Source: a bacterium (GTDB taxonomy: Bacteria > Sumerlaeota > Sumerlaeia > SLMS01). Taken from it: a stretch of DNA of 64,000 nt. The first letter of the stretch is position 1; each line of letters opens with the position of its first letter. The notes beneath the pieces are model-generated. The model was not told where the DNA came from. It searched no databases and saw nothing but the letters and a program-made list of their open reading frames with translations. Shown here one piece after another: positions 17,373 through 26,832 of the stretch. The position numbers and the translations under genes are program-made. The stretch spans positions 1 through 64,000 of the forward strand of contig WGMQ01000054.1 in the NCBI GenBank assembly GCA_016125005.1, given 5' to 3'.

Positions 17373-20300
17373 CTATTGCAGCATCCAGCCGTTCGTCGCT
17401 GCGTCGATTGGCTGAGGAGCCAGCGTCATGCCGGTGAAATCCACGAGGCTGTTGCCGATCGTGAGCGTATTATCGAACTCGCCCAGCGATTCGTCGTAGA
17501 TCGCCAGCGTCGATGGGAGCGACCCGAAGACGCTCTCGTGAAGGGCCTTGGCGATGAAAAGCTGGCGCACCTCCCGAGAATAGTGCATGGCGATTCTCCC
17601 GCCCGGTTCGAAGGGGGCGGCGGTGATCATGCGCACCTGACGGGAGGTCCTGTCTATGCGACAAAGAACGACCGTCGCTCCCCCAGTTGACGCTGTATAG
17701 ACAACTCCGGGTGGGCCGAAAGCCAACCCCTCCAGTGGGGCAGAAACACCGCTGAGGGTGAGACTCCGGCGGCTGCGCTCTGAGGCGCCATCGCGCTCGA
17801 GCAATGCCACTGAATAGGTGGCAGAATCCTCCAGCAGGCAGGCCCACGCGCTTTCTGCCGGGTCCCAGGCGAAGCCAACGATTGGCAGTTGCGGTGCCGC
17901 GAGTGCGAGCGGCGAGGTGGCCAGCAGTTCGCCTGTCGCTGCATCGAACTGATGAAAGCGAGGGATTCCACCTTGCTCCACTGTATAGACACGGTCGTCG
18001 CCGCCCGCCAGATAGTCAGCATCCGTCAGGTGGAGGAATGGCTGATAGTGGACGCGACGTCGCGCGATGGCGGGATCCTCGGAGGTGGTGTGAAGCACGA
18101 CTCCTCCCGGCGCGAGGAACATTGCAGGGCGCCCGATGAACGGATCCTCATCCTCGATCGTGATGTCTCCGGGCGACGAAAGAACCGCGATCTCCGGCAC
18201 CGACGGCGTGAGCAAGAATCGGAAGCTGCGATCATCCTGGGCCGCACTGTTGCCGAGAAGACTAAGGGGAAGAAGAACTGCGGCCGCATCGGCGAGAATG
18301 GGCGCTTCGCCGCCGGGCGCGAGGTAGTCGACACCCTCCGAAGCGGTTCCCGACTGAGAATTGAACTGGAGCGACGCTGCAGCTGTGGGCGGAGGAACGA
18401 GGTCCACCGTCACGGTTCGCGATGTTGGCGTGTCACCTTCCAGCAGGGACTGCGGACGCAGCAGGGCGATAGAGTGCCCGGCTGGGATTCGCTCCGTGAG
18501 GATGCGCCAGTCGTCGATGAGGAAACGATCAATGGGAAGGTCGCGCAGCCGAATGCGAAAACGGACGTCGGAGCGAAGCGCCACCGCATTGCTAGCATCG
18601 ATCACGAACTCGGCGGGAGAAGCGGCCGAGCTGGCCGTGAGGCTGTCGCTGGTCGGGGCCAGCAGCGGTTGCCACCGATTGCCCCCGTCGACGCTGTACT
18701 CGAGAAGAGGAAGAATGGCGGTCTTCGAGCGGTCATACTCAAGCGCCTGGCGCCATTCGATGCGCACCCAAGCATTGGCGCTGAAGTTGAAGGACGGTGT
18801 CTCAAGGGCGAGGTCGGGAAGCGGAGAGCCATCGGCGCTGGTCAGCTCGATCAGGGGAAGCGTCCAGTTCGGTGACGCGCCGACCTCCAGCACCGTCCCA
18901 CGCATCGTGTAGCTTTGCGGCCCGGGCGGGTCGATATGCCGCACCGACCAGGCGAGCGGGTCGCCGCCACCGAGTGGATGATCCTCTAGCGCGTAACGCA
19001 GGACTCGGTTGGTGTCCTGTATAGACACGCGCGCAAGATCAATGGAGGCGGCTGCAGGAGCCTCCACAGTCAGAGTGGCCGCAAAGTCCAGCGCGCCGGA
19101 AGGAAAGCCGTCAGAGGCCACCGTATAGACAGTCGTCGTGCCGGGGGAGTTGGCGGGAAGCGCGATGATCGTGGCTTGGGGGAGCCGATAGTTCCGTCCC
19201 TGCGACGCCGCGCCGTCGATCGCTCCCACGGTGACGGTGAGTGGCTGGTCGATGGGTGGATCCGTCACGATCGACAGCGGAAGAGGTGTCTCGTCGGTCA
19301 GCGGCTCGTCCAGCACGACATCGGCAGCGAAGGAAACGTAGGTGGCCGGAATGCTGGCCGGTGGGAGGATTCCCCACACGGGTCGCTGCGAAACAGGGTA
19401 AAGCAGGCTGTCGCTGGCAACGGCATTCGACGAACCGATGAGCGGGCGAACAGCACCCGAAAGGTGGTTAACGAGCCAAAGCGTGGGACTGATAGTACCG
19501 GTGCTGTCGGTTGCATTGCCGGGAATGTATAGACGCCCGCTTGCGGTCGAGAAAGCGGCGTCAACTGGTGTCGCATCGAAGTGGGAAGCGGGCAGCGTCG
19601 CGACGCGTTGACCGATCCCGGTCGCGGTATCAGCGCGCCAGAACTCGCCCGGAGTCATCGCATAGAGGGCACCGGTGATCGGGTGGATGGCGAAGCTAAG
19701 CCAATCGGCGGGTATAGACAGCTCGGCCAACGGGGAAAGCGCAGCGCTCGCCACGTCCACGCTGTATAGACGCGGTGCGTCGCCAGATACAGAGAGCGCC
19801 AGCAGACGGTCGCCTGAGCGATCATAGTCAATGCCACCGACAGTCTCTCCCGAGGCAAGTGCGGTCAGCAATCCAACCCGGGTAGGCAGAAGCGACGTGG
19901 GATCGATCAGCGTCAGGGCGACGCCATCTTCCTCGGTTGCGACCAACGCGAAGCGGCTGCTGTCGAGGAATGCACCTCCGATGGCTCCTGTATAGACACC
20001 GGGGCGTTCGACATAGGATCCGAGCACATTTCCCGGATCGAACTCGAAGGTGCCGCTCCCACTGACCCCAAAAACGTAGCCCTCGGGGAGAGGATCATCG
20101 TTGAGGATCGTCACGGGAAGTCGGTCGGGAACGAGTGTCACGCCACCGAGAGGCTCGAGCACGGTAAGGTTGACGGAGAGAAGCTCGCTGCTCTCGCGAA
20201 CGGTGTCGTTGAGGACCGACAGGTTGACGGTCAGCGTGCTGGCACCGCCTCCGGCAAAGGTCAGCGTGCCGACCAAGGGCACATAATCCCGGCCCGAGCG

Positions 20301-20525
20301 CGCAGCGCCGTAGACGCCGGTCGCGATGCCGTCCTGAGCCTGGTAGCGGACGCGGACCTGACTGCCGGTGGGAACAGGCGGATCGACGGTGAAGCGGAGT
20401 TGAAGCTGGCTGGAGCCGACGTTGCCCTCGGCCATCGGATTCGCCGTGGCGGTAACGGTATAGGGCTGGGCCAGGGCACCCAATGGAAGCAGCGCGGTGG
20501 CGATGAGCAGGCCGGTCCTTATCAT
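17373..20525 (-). CDS. Secreted Calx-beta-domain protein
   Basis: Product of 1,050 aa with signal peptide (MIRTGLLIATALLPLGALAQ). The start is supported by GAGG seven bases upstream. Calx-beta-like sandwiches are visible at about 22-147 (ending VTILNDD), 400-510 and 720-800 (EGDTPTSRTVTVDL... ending ITIEDEDPF). The stretches at 150-395 and 800-1040 have repeated short strands with turn sequences such as GGIDYDRSGDRLLALSV, suggesting beta-propeller-like folds. The last residues are NGWMLQ, with no recognisable sorting signal. The role is likely extracellular, perhaps matrix-associated given the polysaccharide cluster beside it; that is inference. Eight of the window's 32 GTCTATAC octamers lie in this gene, in three different frames. 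Confidence 0.8.
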   Translation of the reverse strand: MIRTGLLIATALLPLGALAQPYTVTATANPMAEGNVGSSQLQLRFTVDPPVPTGSQVRVRYQAQDGIATGVYGAARSGRDYVPLVGTLTFAGGGASTLTVNLSVLNDTVRESSELLSVNLTVLEPLGGVTLVPDRLPVTILNDDPLPEGYVFGVSGSGTFEFDPGNVLGSYVERPGVYTGAIGGAFLDSSRFALVATEEDGVALTLIDPTSLLPTRVGLLTALASGETVGGIDYDRSGDRLLALSVSGDAPRLYSVDVASAALSPLAELSIPADWLSFAIHPITGALYAMTPGEFWRADTATGIGQRVATLPASHFDATPVDAAFSTASGRLYIPGNATDSTGTISPTLWLVNHLSGAVRPLIGSSNAVASDSLLYPVSQRPVWGILPPASIPATYVSFAADVVLDEPLTDETPLPLSIVTDPPIDQPLTVTVGAIDGAASQGRNYRLPQATIIALPANSPGTTTVYTVASDGFPSGALDFAATLTVEAPAAASIDLARVSIQDTNRVLRYALEDHPLGGGDPLAWSVRHIDPPGPQSYTMRGTVLEVGASPNWTLPLIELTSADGSPLPDLALETPSFNFSANAWVRIEWRQALEYDRSKTAILPLLEYSVDGGNRWQPLLAPTSDSLTASSAASPAEFVIDASNAVALRSDVRFRIRLRDLPIDRFLIDDWRILTERIPAGHSIALLRPQSLLEGDTPTSRTVTVDLVPPPTAAASLQFNSQSGTASEGVDYLAPGGEAPILADAAAVLLPLSLLGNSAAQDDRSFRFLLTPSVPEIAVLSSPGDITIEDEDPFIGRPAMFLAPGGVVLHTTSEDPAIARRRVHYQPFLHLTDADYLAGGDDRVYTVEQGGIPRFHQFDAATGELLATSPLALAAPQLPIVGFAWDPAESAWACLLEDSATYSVALLERDGASERSRRSLTLSGVSAPLEGLAFGPPGVVYTASTGGATVVLCRIDRTSRQVRMITAAPFEPGGRIAMHYSREVRQLFIAKALHESVFGSLPSTLAIYDESLGEFDNTLTIGNSLVDFTGMTLAPQPIDAATNGWMLQ

Positions 20526-20591
20526 GTCGCCACCTCTCCCAAGAATGCCGAAATCGTCGCGTGATTGGGCTGGTCGGTCAATGCTGAAGGG

Positions 20592-21077
20592 TCAGGCGGT
20601 GAGCCCACCGCGGAGCGGGCCCTCGTGCGGTTTGATGGGGCTGCCGACGCGGATGATGCCCTCGGTGAGAATGACTGCGCGTAGCCCCCCGCCGACGCGT
20701 TTCATGGCCTCGCAGACGCCGGGAATCGTGATGGAATCCAGATAGCCGCAGGGGGCGCAGTGCCGGTCGCCACGCATGAGGACGGGGCCCACGGAGAAAT
20801 CGCGGCCAATCAGCGAATCGAGATCCACGCCGACGGTGATAAGGCTGCGGCGATGGGCGCCGGGCGGGAGGTCGATGCCGTGTTCCAAGCGAAGGCGCTC
20901 CAGCGTCTCGCTGGCGATGAGGGTCACCTCGCGTCCGGCACCGGGCCAGCGCGAGTAGGAGCCGGTTCCGTGGAAGTAGCGATCTCCCTCCAGCCCGCGG
21001 CCCGGGACGGCGCGCACCTCCTCGACAGAGTGCATGGGCTCGCGCCGCACGGGGCAGATGAAGATGGCGGTGATCAC
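20592..21077 (-). CDS. MOSC-domain protein
   Basis: Product of 161 aa from GTG 21077, which overlaps the RNase HI stop as GTGA; an ATG at 21122 in the same frame would add 15 residues inside rnhA. Features of the MOSC (molybdenum cofactor sulfurase C-terminal) fold are present: [17 protein letters not shown] near the N-terminus, [29 protein letters not shown] and the cysteine-containing CAPCGYLD near residues 122-129. MOSC proteins bind or transfer Mo-cofactor-linked sulfur or act as stand-alone reductase components. No molybdenum gene is nearby, so the substrate is unknown. Confidence 0.82.
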   Translation of the reverse strand: MITAIFICPVRREPMHSVEEVRAVPGRGLEGDRYFHGTGSYSRWPGAGREVTLIASETLERLRLEHGIDLPPGAHRRSLITVGVDLDSLIGRDFSVGPVLMRGDRHCAPCGYLDSITIPGVCEAMKRVGGGLRAVILTEGIIRVGSPIKPHEGPLRGGLTA

Positions 21078-21532
21078 CGCGGCTCGCCGCCCGCTTCCAG
21101 GCGGTCGATCTCTAGGGTGCACAGCTCGTCGCAGCGGTTGTTCAGGGGATTGTCGGCATGTCCCTTTACCCAGGTCCAGTTCACCTTGTGAACGCCCATG
21201 AGCTGGTCAAGTTGCTGCCAGAGGTCCTTGTTCTTCACGGGGCCGTCCTTCGTCTTCCAGCCGTTGCGCTTCCAGCCATGAATCCAGGAGGTGATGCCGT
21301 TGCGCAGGTAGGCGGAATCGGTGTGAAAGTCGACGTCGCAGGGCTTCTTGAGGCTTTCGAGGGCCTTGATAGCGCCGAGCATTTCCATGCGGTTGTTGGT
21401 GGTCTCGCGCTCGCCGCCGACGAGTTCCTTGCGATGCTCGCCGTGGATCAGGATGGCGGCCCAGGCACCGGTGCCCGGGTTGGGTCGGCAGCCGCCGTCG
21501 GTATAGATGGTGACTCTTGGTCGATTGGTCAT
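21074..21532 (-). CDS. rnhA: Ribonuclease HI
   Basis: Product of 152 aa, the usual length for the family. It cleaves the RNA strand of RNA-DNA hybrids. The catalytic carboxylates are all in place: Asp 12 (IYTDGG), Glu 50 (NNRMEM), Asp 72 (HTDSAYL) and Asp 135, with the conserved His 125 in [15 protein letters not shown]. The basic-protrusion segment ([11 protein letters not shown]) identifies the bacterial RnhA type. The stop overlaps the start of the MOSC gene, so the two are probably one transcript. Confidence 0.95.
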   Translation of the reverse strand: MTNRPRVTIYTDGGCRPNPGTGAWAAILIHGEHRKELVGGERETTNNRMEMLGAIKALESLKKPCDVDFHTDSAYLRNGITSWIHGWKRNGWKTKDGPVKNKDLWQQLDQLMGVHKVNWTWVKGHADNPLNNRCDELCTLEIDRLEAGGEPR

Positions 21533-21669
21533 GGAAAAGCCCGTCGTGCGCGAATGATGGGAAAATCGGCAGGAGTGGGTTTGCAGGCCAACCCTTTTTG
21601 GCCCGGGGTGGTCTGGTGATTATCCGAAGCCAGCGTTCCAAGATGCTGGGAAAGGATGATTTTGGTCTT

Positions 21670-21780
21670 GCCCAAGTGAGCATGGGCCGACAGGCTGCCT
21701 GTCGACTAGGTAGATCGCGTCCACCTAGACTGAGCAGCCGGACGGCCCGCCTCCCCCCTCGGCGGGCCGTCGGCATTTTG
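21670..21780 (+). ncRNA. Candidate small RNA: three hairpins plus intrinsic terminator
   Basis: In a gap between rnhA (minus strand, start 21532) and the importer operon (plus strand), consecutive perfect stems occur: GCCCA/TGGGC (21670-21687), CGACAGG/CCTGTCG with a 3-base loop (21688-21704), CTAGGT/ACCTAG (21706-21728), then a strong GC stem with a short T-run (21741-21777). No coding gene on the plus strand ends here, so a terminator-like hairpin suggests a short independent transcript, or a leader with attenuator for the importer operon. No known RNA family is recognised. The rest of 21533-21876 contains only the candidate promoter listed separately. Confidence 0.4.
21741..21777 (+). terminator. 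Intrinsic terminator-like hairpin
   Basis: An 11-bp perfect stem GACGGCCCGCC/GGCGGGCCGTC with a 9-base C-rich loop, followed by GGCATTTT. The T-run is only on the plus strand, so it would terminate plus-strand transcription. Confidence 0.6.
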
Positions 21781-21793
21781 TCCGCAGGGGGAA

Positions 21794-21825
21794 TTGACGC
21801 GGTGCCCGCGGGGCGGCCATAGAGT
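21794..21825 (+). promoter_or_regulatory. Candidate sigma-70-type promoter for the importer operon
   Basis: TTGACG (21794-21799) is followed by a weak -10 region CATAGAGT (from 21818, spacer about 18). It lies just downstream of the terminator hairpin and about 50 bases before the yejB-like start. The -10 is poor, so the call is tentative. Confidence 0.35.
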
Positions 21826-21876
21826 AGCGATCCTGTGATCTTGCAGGTGAACTCGAAGGGAAGGGTTTCCAGGTCG

Positions 21877-22920
21877 ATGGCGGCACCAAAGCACAGCCTT
21901 CTCGTCTACTGCCTCAAACGCCTGATGCTCATGGTACCGACGTTCGTTGGCGTGACGCTCTGTGTCTTTGTGCTTTGCCAGTTTGTACCCGGAGGCCCGA
22001 TCGACCAACTGATCATGTCGAGCGCAGGCGCGTCGGACGGGGGCGAGGGCGGTGGTGGAGGCGGGCGGCGCACGGTCAGCATCTCCGACAAGGACCTGGC
22101 GGCGATGAAGGCCTACTACAACTTCGACAAACCCATCCACCTTGCCTACTACCACTACGTGAAGAACCTGGTGACGCTGGACTTGGGGACCTCGTTCCGC
22201 TACACGCGGCCCGTGAAGGACGTCATCTTCCAGCGCCTCCCCATCTCAATCTACTACGGTTTGGTGACGACGATTCTGACCTACGCGGTTTGCATCCCGC
22301 TCGGTGTGTTGAAGGCGATCCGGCACCGAACATGGCTGGATACTTCGACGTCCGTGCTGATCTTCATCGGCTACGCCATTCCCGGGTTTGCGCTGGGTGC
22401 GTTGCTGTTGTCTGTGCTGGCGGTGAACCATCAGATTTTTCCGCTGGCGGGCTTCAAGGGACCGGACTTCGACAAGCTCTCGACGCTGGGCAAGGTGCGC
22501 GATGTGGTGTGGCACTCGATCCTGCCGGTGTTCTGCTACATGATCGGCGGCTTTGCGCTCATGACGATGCTGGTGAAGAACAGCCTGCTTGAGAACCTGG
22601 CAGCGGACTATGTGCGGACGGCGATGGCGAGCGGCCTTTCGTGGCGCCGCGCCGTGGTGGGACACGCGCTGAGGAATTCGCTCATCCCGCTGGCGACCAG
22701 CTTCGGCAACAACATCGCTCTCCTGCTGGCGGGGTCACTGCTGATCGAACGCGTCTTCACGATCCCGGGCATGGGACTGCTCTTCTACGAGTCGATCACG
22801 GCTCGCGATTATCCGGTGGTCATGGGGCTGACGGTGATCAGCGCCCTCCTGATGCTGGTGGGAAACCTGCTGAGCGACCTCTGCGTCGCGGCGGTGGATC
22901 CGCGCGTGAGGTTCAACTGA
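21877..22920 (+). CDS. ABC peptide importer permease, YejB-like
   Basis: Product of 347 aa from ATG 21877; an in-frame GTG at 21835 would add 14 residues. The DppB/OppB fold has about six transmembrane helices and the permease EAA-type loop (YVRTAMASGLSWRRAVVGHALRNSLIPL). A glycine-rich periplasmic insertion after TM1 (about residues 45-65) followed by MKAYYNFDKPI is characteristic of YejB rather than OppB. Yej systems import microcin C and oligopeptides. The partner permease starts four bases downstream, followed by the binding protein and two ATPases. Confidence 0.87.
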   Translation: MAAPKHSLLVYCLKRLMLMVPTFVGVTLCVFVLCQFVPGGPIDQLIMSSAGASDGGEGGGGGGRRTVSISDKDLAAMKAYYNFDKPIHLAYYHYVKNLVTLDLGTSFRYTRPVKDVIFQRLPISIYYGLVTTILTYAVCIPLGVLKAIRHRTWLDTSTSVLIFIGYAIPGFALGALLLSVLAVNHQIFPLAGFKGPDFDKLSTLGKVRDVVWHSILPVFCYMIGGFALMTMLVKNSLLENLAADYVRTAMASGLSWRRAVVGHALRNSLIPLATSFGNNIALLLAGSLLIERVFTIPGMGLLFYESITARDYPVVMGLTVISALLMLVGNLLSDLCVAAVDPRVRFN

Positions 22921-22923
22921 TCC

Positions 22924-24006
22924 ATGTGGACCTGGTTTCGCATTTCGCCGCTGCTGCGCCGACGCATCGCGCGGTTCTGTCAGATCCGCCGCGGCTTCTA
23001 TTCGCTGATCATTCTTTCGCTGGCGATCTTCGTATCCCTATTCTCCAACTATATCGCGAATAATCGCGCGATCATCGTGAAGTACAACGGCGAGTATTAC
23101 TTCCCGACGTACAAATTCATGGCGATGGAGGTCTTCGGACAAGAGGACGAGTGGGGCTTCACCGACGCGGAGACCGACTACGTGCGGCTGAAGAAGGAGT
23201 GGGAGGGGACGGAGAACTGGGTGATGATGCCGCTCATTCCCTTCAACCCGAGCCAGAACGACTTCGATTTCTATAAGGACAAGGACGAGCAACCGATCCC
23301 GCCTCCGCACCCGCCGGATGATCGGCATTTGCTGGGGACGGACAGCCAGGGGCGCGACGTGGCCGCGCGCCTGCTCTACGGGTTTCGTCTCTCGATCTTC
23401 TTCGCGCTGATGTTGACCCTTTGCGGCTATGTGATCGGCGTGGTGATCGGGAGTCTTCAGGGATTCCTCGCGGGTTGGTTCGACTTAACGACGCAGCGCT
23501 TCATCGAGATCTGGAGTCTGCTTCCCGTCCTGTACGTGGTGATCCTACTGAGGACAGTGGTGGAGCCGACGTTCTGGACGCTGCTGGCGGTGATGCTGAT
23601 CTTCGAGTGGATGGGGATCACCTACTACATGCGAACCGAGGTCTACCGGGAGAAGACGCGTGAGTACGCGCTGGCGGCACGCGCGGCGGGTGCCTCCACG
23701 TTCCGCATCGTCTTCAAGCACCTGCTCCCCAACTGCCTGACGCCACTGATCACGTTCGGTCCGTTTGCCATCATCGCGGGGATTTCCGCGCTGACGTCGC
23801 TCGACTATCTCGGCTATGGCCTGCCGCCGCCGACGCCAAGCTGGGGCGAGTTGATCGAGCAGTCGATGGACTCCTCGAACCGCGGCAAGCTCTGGCTCGT
23901 GCTTTCGCCTTTCGTTGCGCTCACCTTCACACTCATTCTGGTCACGATGATCGGCGAATCGATCCGCGAGGCCTTTGATCCGCGCCGCCAGTCGCGCTAC
24001 GACTAA
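22924..24006 (+). CDS. ABC peptide importer permease, YejE-like
   Basis: Product of 360 aa. After the first transmembrane helix (SLIILSLAIFVSLFSNYIANN) comes the long periplasmic segment typical of YejE (NGEYYFPTYKF, PIPPPHPPDDRHLLGTDSQGRDVAARLLYG). Five more helices follow, with the coupling loop EYALAARAAGASTFRIVFKHLLPN. It forms the inner-membrane channel together with the YejB-like protein. Start ATG 22924 is four bases after the upstream stop. Confidence 0.88.
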   Translation: MWTWFRISPLLRRRIARFCQIRRGFYSLIILSLAIFVSLFSNYIANNRAIIVKYNGEYYFPTYKFMAMEVFGQEDEWGFTDAETDYVRLKKEWEGTENWVMMPLIPFNPSQNDFDFYKDKDEQPIPPPHPPDDRHLLGTDSQGRDVAARLLYGFRLSIFFALMLTLCGYVIGVVIGSLQGFLAGWFDLTTQRFIEIWSLLPVLYVVILLRTVVEPTFWTLLAVMLIFEWMGITYYMRTEVYREKTREYALAARAAGASTFRIVFKHLLPNCLTPLITFGPFAIIAGISALTSLDYLGYGLPPPTPSWGELIEQSMDSSNRGKLWLVLSPFVALTFTLILVTMIGESIREAFDPRRQSRYD

Positions 24007-24023
24007 CCCAAAGGAGACTGCCC

Positions 24024-25829
24024 ATGAAGACGCTTTTCGCATCCGCCGCCATCCTTCTTGTTGCCGCGATGACCCATGCGGAGGAGGCCCCCGCGCCCGC
24101 CGCGACACTCCCGGAGGGGTTGAAGTGGCAGACCAATTGGGACGATCCGCCCATCGGCGACCCGGAACACGCGATCAAGGGCGGGACGCTCCGCGACGCG
24201 ATCTCGTCCTACCCCAAGACCTTCCGCGTCATTGGGCCGAACTCCAACGAGATGTGGGCGAACTGGCGAAGGAATTATACGGAGTTCTCGGGCCTTGTGG
24301 GTCGCCATCCCAACACGGACAACTACATCCCGGCGCTGGCGGTCGAGTGGGCCATCACGGACGACAACAAGTCCGTCTATTACCGCCTCGATCCGACGGC
24401 GACCTGGAGCGACGGCAAGCCCATCACGGCGGACGATTTCGTCTTCGGCTACCAGACGGCGCTCAACCCGGGAATCCTCGATCCCTTCGTCAATCAATAC
24501 ACCGGCGACGTGCTGGAGTCGGTGGAGAAGATCGACACCCACACGATCAAGGTGACTGGGCGCCAGCCGAGCTGGCGCGTGCTGGAGGATCTCGGCATCT
24601 TTCCGCTTCCGGCCCATGTGATGAAGATCGAGCCGGGATGGGAGGTCGCCACCAACTACCATGTCCCCGTGACCGCCGGTCCCTATACCATCGGCGAGTC
24701 GAAGGAGGGCGAGTCGGTCACGCTGGTTCGCAATCCGAACTGGTGGGGCTACAAGAACAAGTACTACGCTGGTCTATACAACGCGGACAAGATCGTTGTG
24801 CGGGTCGTACCCGAGGACGACCGCGTGTATGACTTCTTCAAGCGTGGTGAACTCGACTTCATTCAGGTCAATCGGGCGCGACGCTGGGCGACCGAGATGG
24901 ACATCGACATCTTCAAGCGCGGCTACGCGGCGCGCAAGATGCTCTTCACCGATACCCCCGACGGCATGTCGGGCATCGGCATGAACCTCAACACGCCGAT
25001 CCTCAAGAACAAGGACTTCCGCAAAGCCCTTCAGTACATGTTCAACTTCGAGGAGTTGAACACCCAGCTCATGTTCAATGCCTACTTCCGCAAGGTCTCG
25101 GCGTTCGATGGGACCGAGTTCGCGAACCCAGACCTGAAGCCCTATGGCTTCGATCCGCGCAAGGCACGCGAGCACCTCCAGAAGGCCGGGTTTACGCAGC
25201 GAGGTGCCGATGGCATTCTGGTGAACAAGGCGGGGCAGCGCGCCAGCGTGACGCTCATGACCGGTGGCAAGTCGCTCGAGGCACACCTCAACATCGTGCA
25301 GAACACCTACAAGAAGGCGGGCATCGAGCTAAAAATCCAGTCGCTAGAAGGCGCCACCTACTTCGAGAAAATTCGCGAGAAGGCATCCGAGGCCTTCATG
25401 CTCAGCATGACCGGAGGCTTCTACCCGGAGCCGTTCCAGTACTTCAACAGCACCCAGGCCAAGGAGCCGCAGACGAATAACTTCTTCGCCTTCTCGAATC
25501 CGCGCGCCGATGAGCTGATCGATATTTACCGCTTCGACATGGATAAGCAGAAGCGCCTGGATGCGATGCACGAATTGGACGCCATGATCCAGGACGAGGC
25601 CTTTTACATCCCCTTCTGGAACGCGCCGTTCATTCGATTTGCCTACTATCGCTGGATCGAGTTCCCCGCGGATTACTTCCCGAAGCGGACGGAATCGTAC
25701 CTCGACTATCCGACCTATTGGATCAACGAGCAGAAGAAAGCCGACATTGAAGCGGCGATGAAGGAGAACCGCGTGCTCGCGGCGGATCCGGTCATCGAGG
25801 TCGATCCCCACGGCGTAAAGCCGAAGTAA
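24024..25829 (+). CDS. Peptide-binding protein, SBP family 5, YejA-like
   Basis: Product of 601 aa with a signal peptide cleaved around MTHAEE, preceded by AAGGAG seven bases before ATG 24024. SBP_bac_5 features are clear: AIKGGTLRDAISSYPKTF, AVEWAITDDNKSVYYRL, ATWSDGKPITADDFVFGYQT. The length and segment TNWDDPPIGDP fit YejA. It captures peptides in the periplasm and delivers them to the two permeases encoded just upstream. Gene order (permease, permease, binding protein, ATPase, ATPase) differs from the E. coli yejABEF order. Confidence 0.88.
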   Translation: MKTLFASAAILLVAAMTHAEEAPAPAATLPEGLKWQTNWDDPPIGDPEHAIKGGTLRDAISSYPKTFRVIGPNSNEMWANWRRNYTEFSGLVGRHPNTDNYIPALAVEWAITDDNKSVYYRLDPTATWSDGKPITADDFVFGYQTALNPGILDPFVNQYTGDVLESVEKIDTHTIKVTGRQPSWRVLEDLGIFPLPAHVMKIEPGWEVATNYHVPVTAGPYTIGESKEGESVTLVRNPNWWGYKNKYYAGLYNADKIVVRVVPEDDRVYDFFKRGELDFIQVNRARRWATEMDIDIFKRGYAARKMLFTDTPDGMSGIGMNLNTPILKNKDFRKALQYMFNFEELNTQLMFNAYFRKVSAFDGTEFANPDLKPYGFDPRKAREHLQKAGFTQRGADGILVNKAGQRASVTLMTGGKSLEAHLNIVQNTYKKAGIELKIQSLEGATYFEKIREKASEAFMLSMTGGFYPEPFQYFNSTQAKEPQTNNFFAFSNPRADELIDIYRFDMDKQKRLDAMHELDAMIQDEAFYIPFWNAPFIRFAYYRWIEFPADYFPKRTESYLDYPTYWINEQKKADIEAAMKENRVLAADPVIEVDPHGVKPK

Positions 25830-25848
25830 CGAAAGGGAACCCGCCCGC

Positions 25849-26832
25849 TTGGCGCTGCTCGAGATCAAGAACCTGAAGGTGGAGTTCGACACCGAGGCGG
25901 GGGTCAACCACGCGGTGGATGGCGTGTCGCTATCCATCGAGGCGGGGAAGACCCTAGGGGTCGTCGGCGAGTCGGGCTGCGGCAAGAGCGTCACGGCCAT
26001 GTCGGTACTGCGCCTGATTCCCCGTCCTCCGGGGCGCATTGTGGGGGGCGAGGTCCTGTGGAAGGGACGCAACCTGCTGGCAATCCCGGCGAAGGAATTG
26101 CCGGACGTCCGCGGCAAGCAGATCGCGATGGTCTTCCAGGACCCGATGACCTCGCTGAATCCTGTCTATACAGTGTGGCGGATCTTCGGCGAGGTGCTGG
26201 AGAAACAATTTGGGCTGAAGGGCGCCGCGGCGCGACGGCACGCCATCGAGGCGCTCACCCGCGTCGGCATGTCGGAGCCGGAAACGCGGCTGGACCAATA
26301 CCCACACGAGCTTTCCGGTGGGATGAAGCAGCGCGTCCTGATCGCGCTGGCGCTGCTCGGCGAGCCGGAGCTACTCATCGCCGATGAGCCGACGACGGCG
26401 CTCGATGTGACCATCCAAAAGCAAATCCTGGTGCTGCTGAAGGAAATCCAGCGGCAACGCGACATGGCGATCATGCTCATCACGCACAGCCTCGGCGTGG
26501 TGGCGGAAACCTGCGACGATGTGCTGGTGATGTATGCGGGACGCGTGGTGGAATGGTGCGCGGTCGAGCAGCTCTTCGCCAGCCCGGCGCACCCATACAC
26601 AGAGGGCCTGCTCGGCAGCATCCCTCGCCCGGGGCAAACACGCGAGACGCCGCTGCAAACCATCGAGGGAACCGTGCCGGCGCTCTTCGAGGTTCCCAAG
26701 GGTTGTCGCTTCGCGGATCGTTGCCCGCGGAGCCAGGAGCGATGCCGTATAGACGATCCCCAGCTTCGCCTCATCGCTCCGGGTCATCGCGTGGCGTGCC
26801 ACTTCCCACTCATCGAGGAGGATGAACAGTGA
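25849..26832 (+). CDS. Peptide ABC importer ATPase, OppD/DppD type
   Basis: Product of 327 aa with a TTG start at 25849 (GAAAGGG upstream). ATPase motifs: Walker A GESGCGKS, Q-loop VFQDPMTSLNP, signature LSGGMKQR, Walker B LLIADEPTTALD and H-loop THSLGVV. The C-terminal cysteine-rich extension (GCRFADRCPRSQERC) is the OppD/F-type domain. It powers the Yej-like importer with the next gene. Octamers occur at 26164 and 26747; the second is in reverse orientation and costs a rare ATA codon (R-I-D). Confidence 0.92.
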   Translation: MALLEIKNLKVEFDTEAGVNHAVDGVSLSIEAGKTLGVVGESGCGKSVTAMSVLRLIPRPPGRIVGGEVLWKGRNLLAIPAKELPDVRGKQIAMVFQDPMTSLNPVYTVWRIFGEVLEKQFGLKGAAARRHAIEALTRVGMSEPETRLDQYPHELSGGMKQRVLIALALLGEPELLIADEPTTALDVTIQKQILVLLKEIQRQRDMAIMLITHSLGVVAETCDDVLVMYAGRVVEWCAVEQLFASPAHPYTEGLLGSIPRPGQTRETPLQTIEGTVPALFEVPKGCRFADRCPRSQERCRIDDPQLRLIAPGHRVACHFPLIEEDEQ

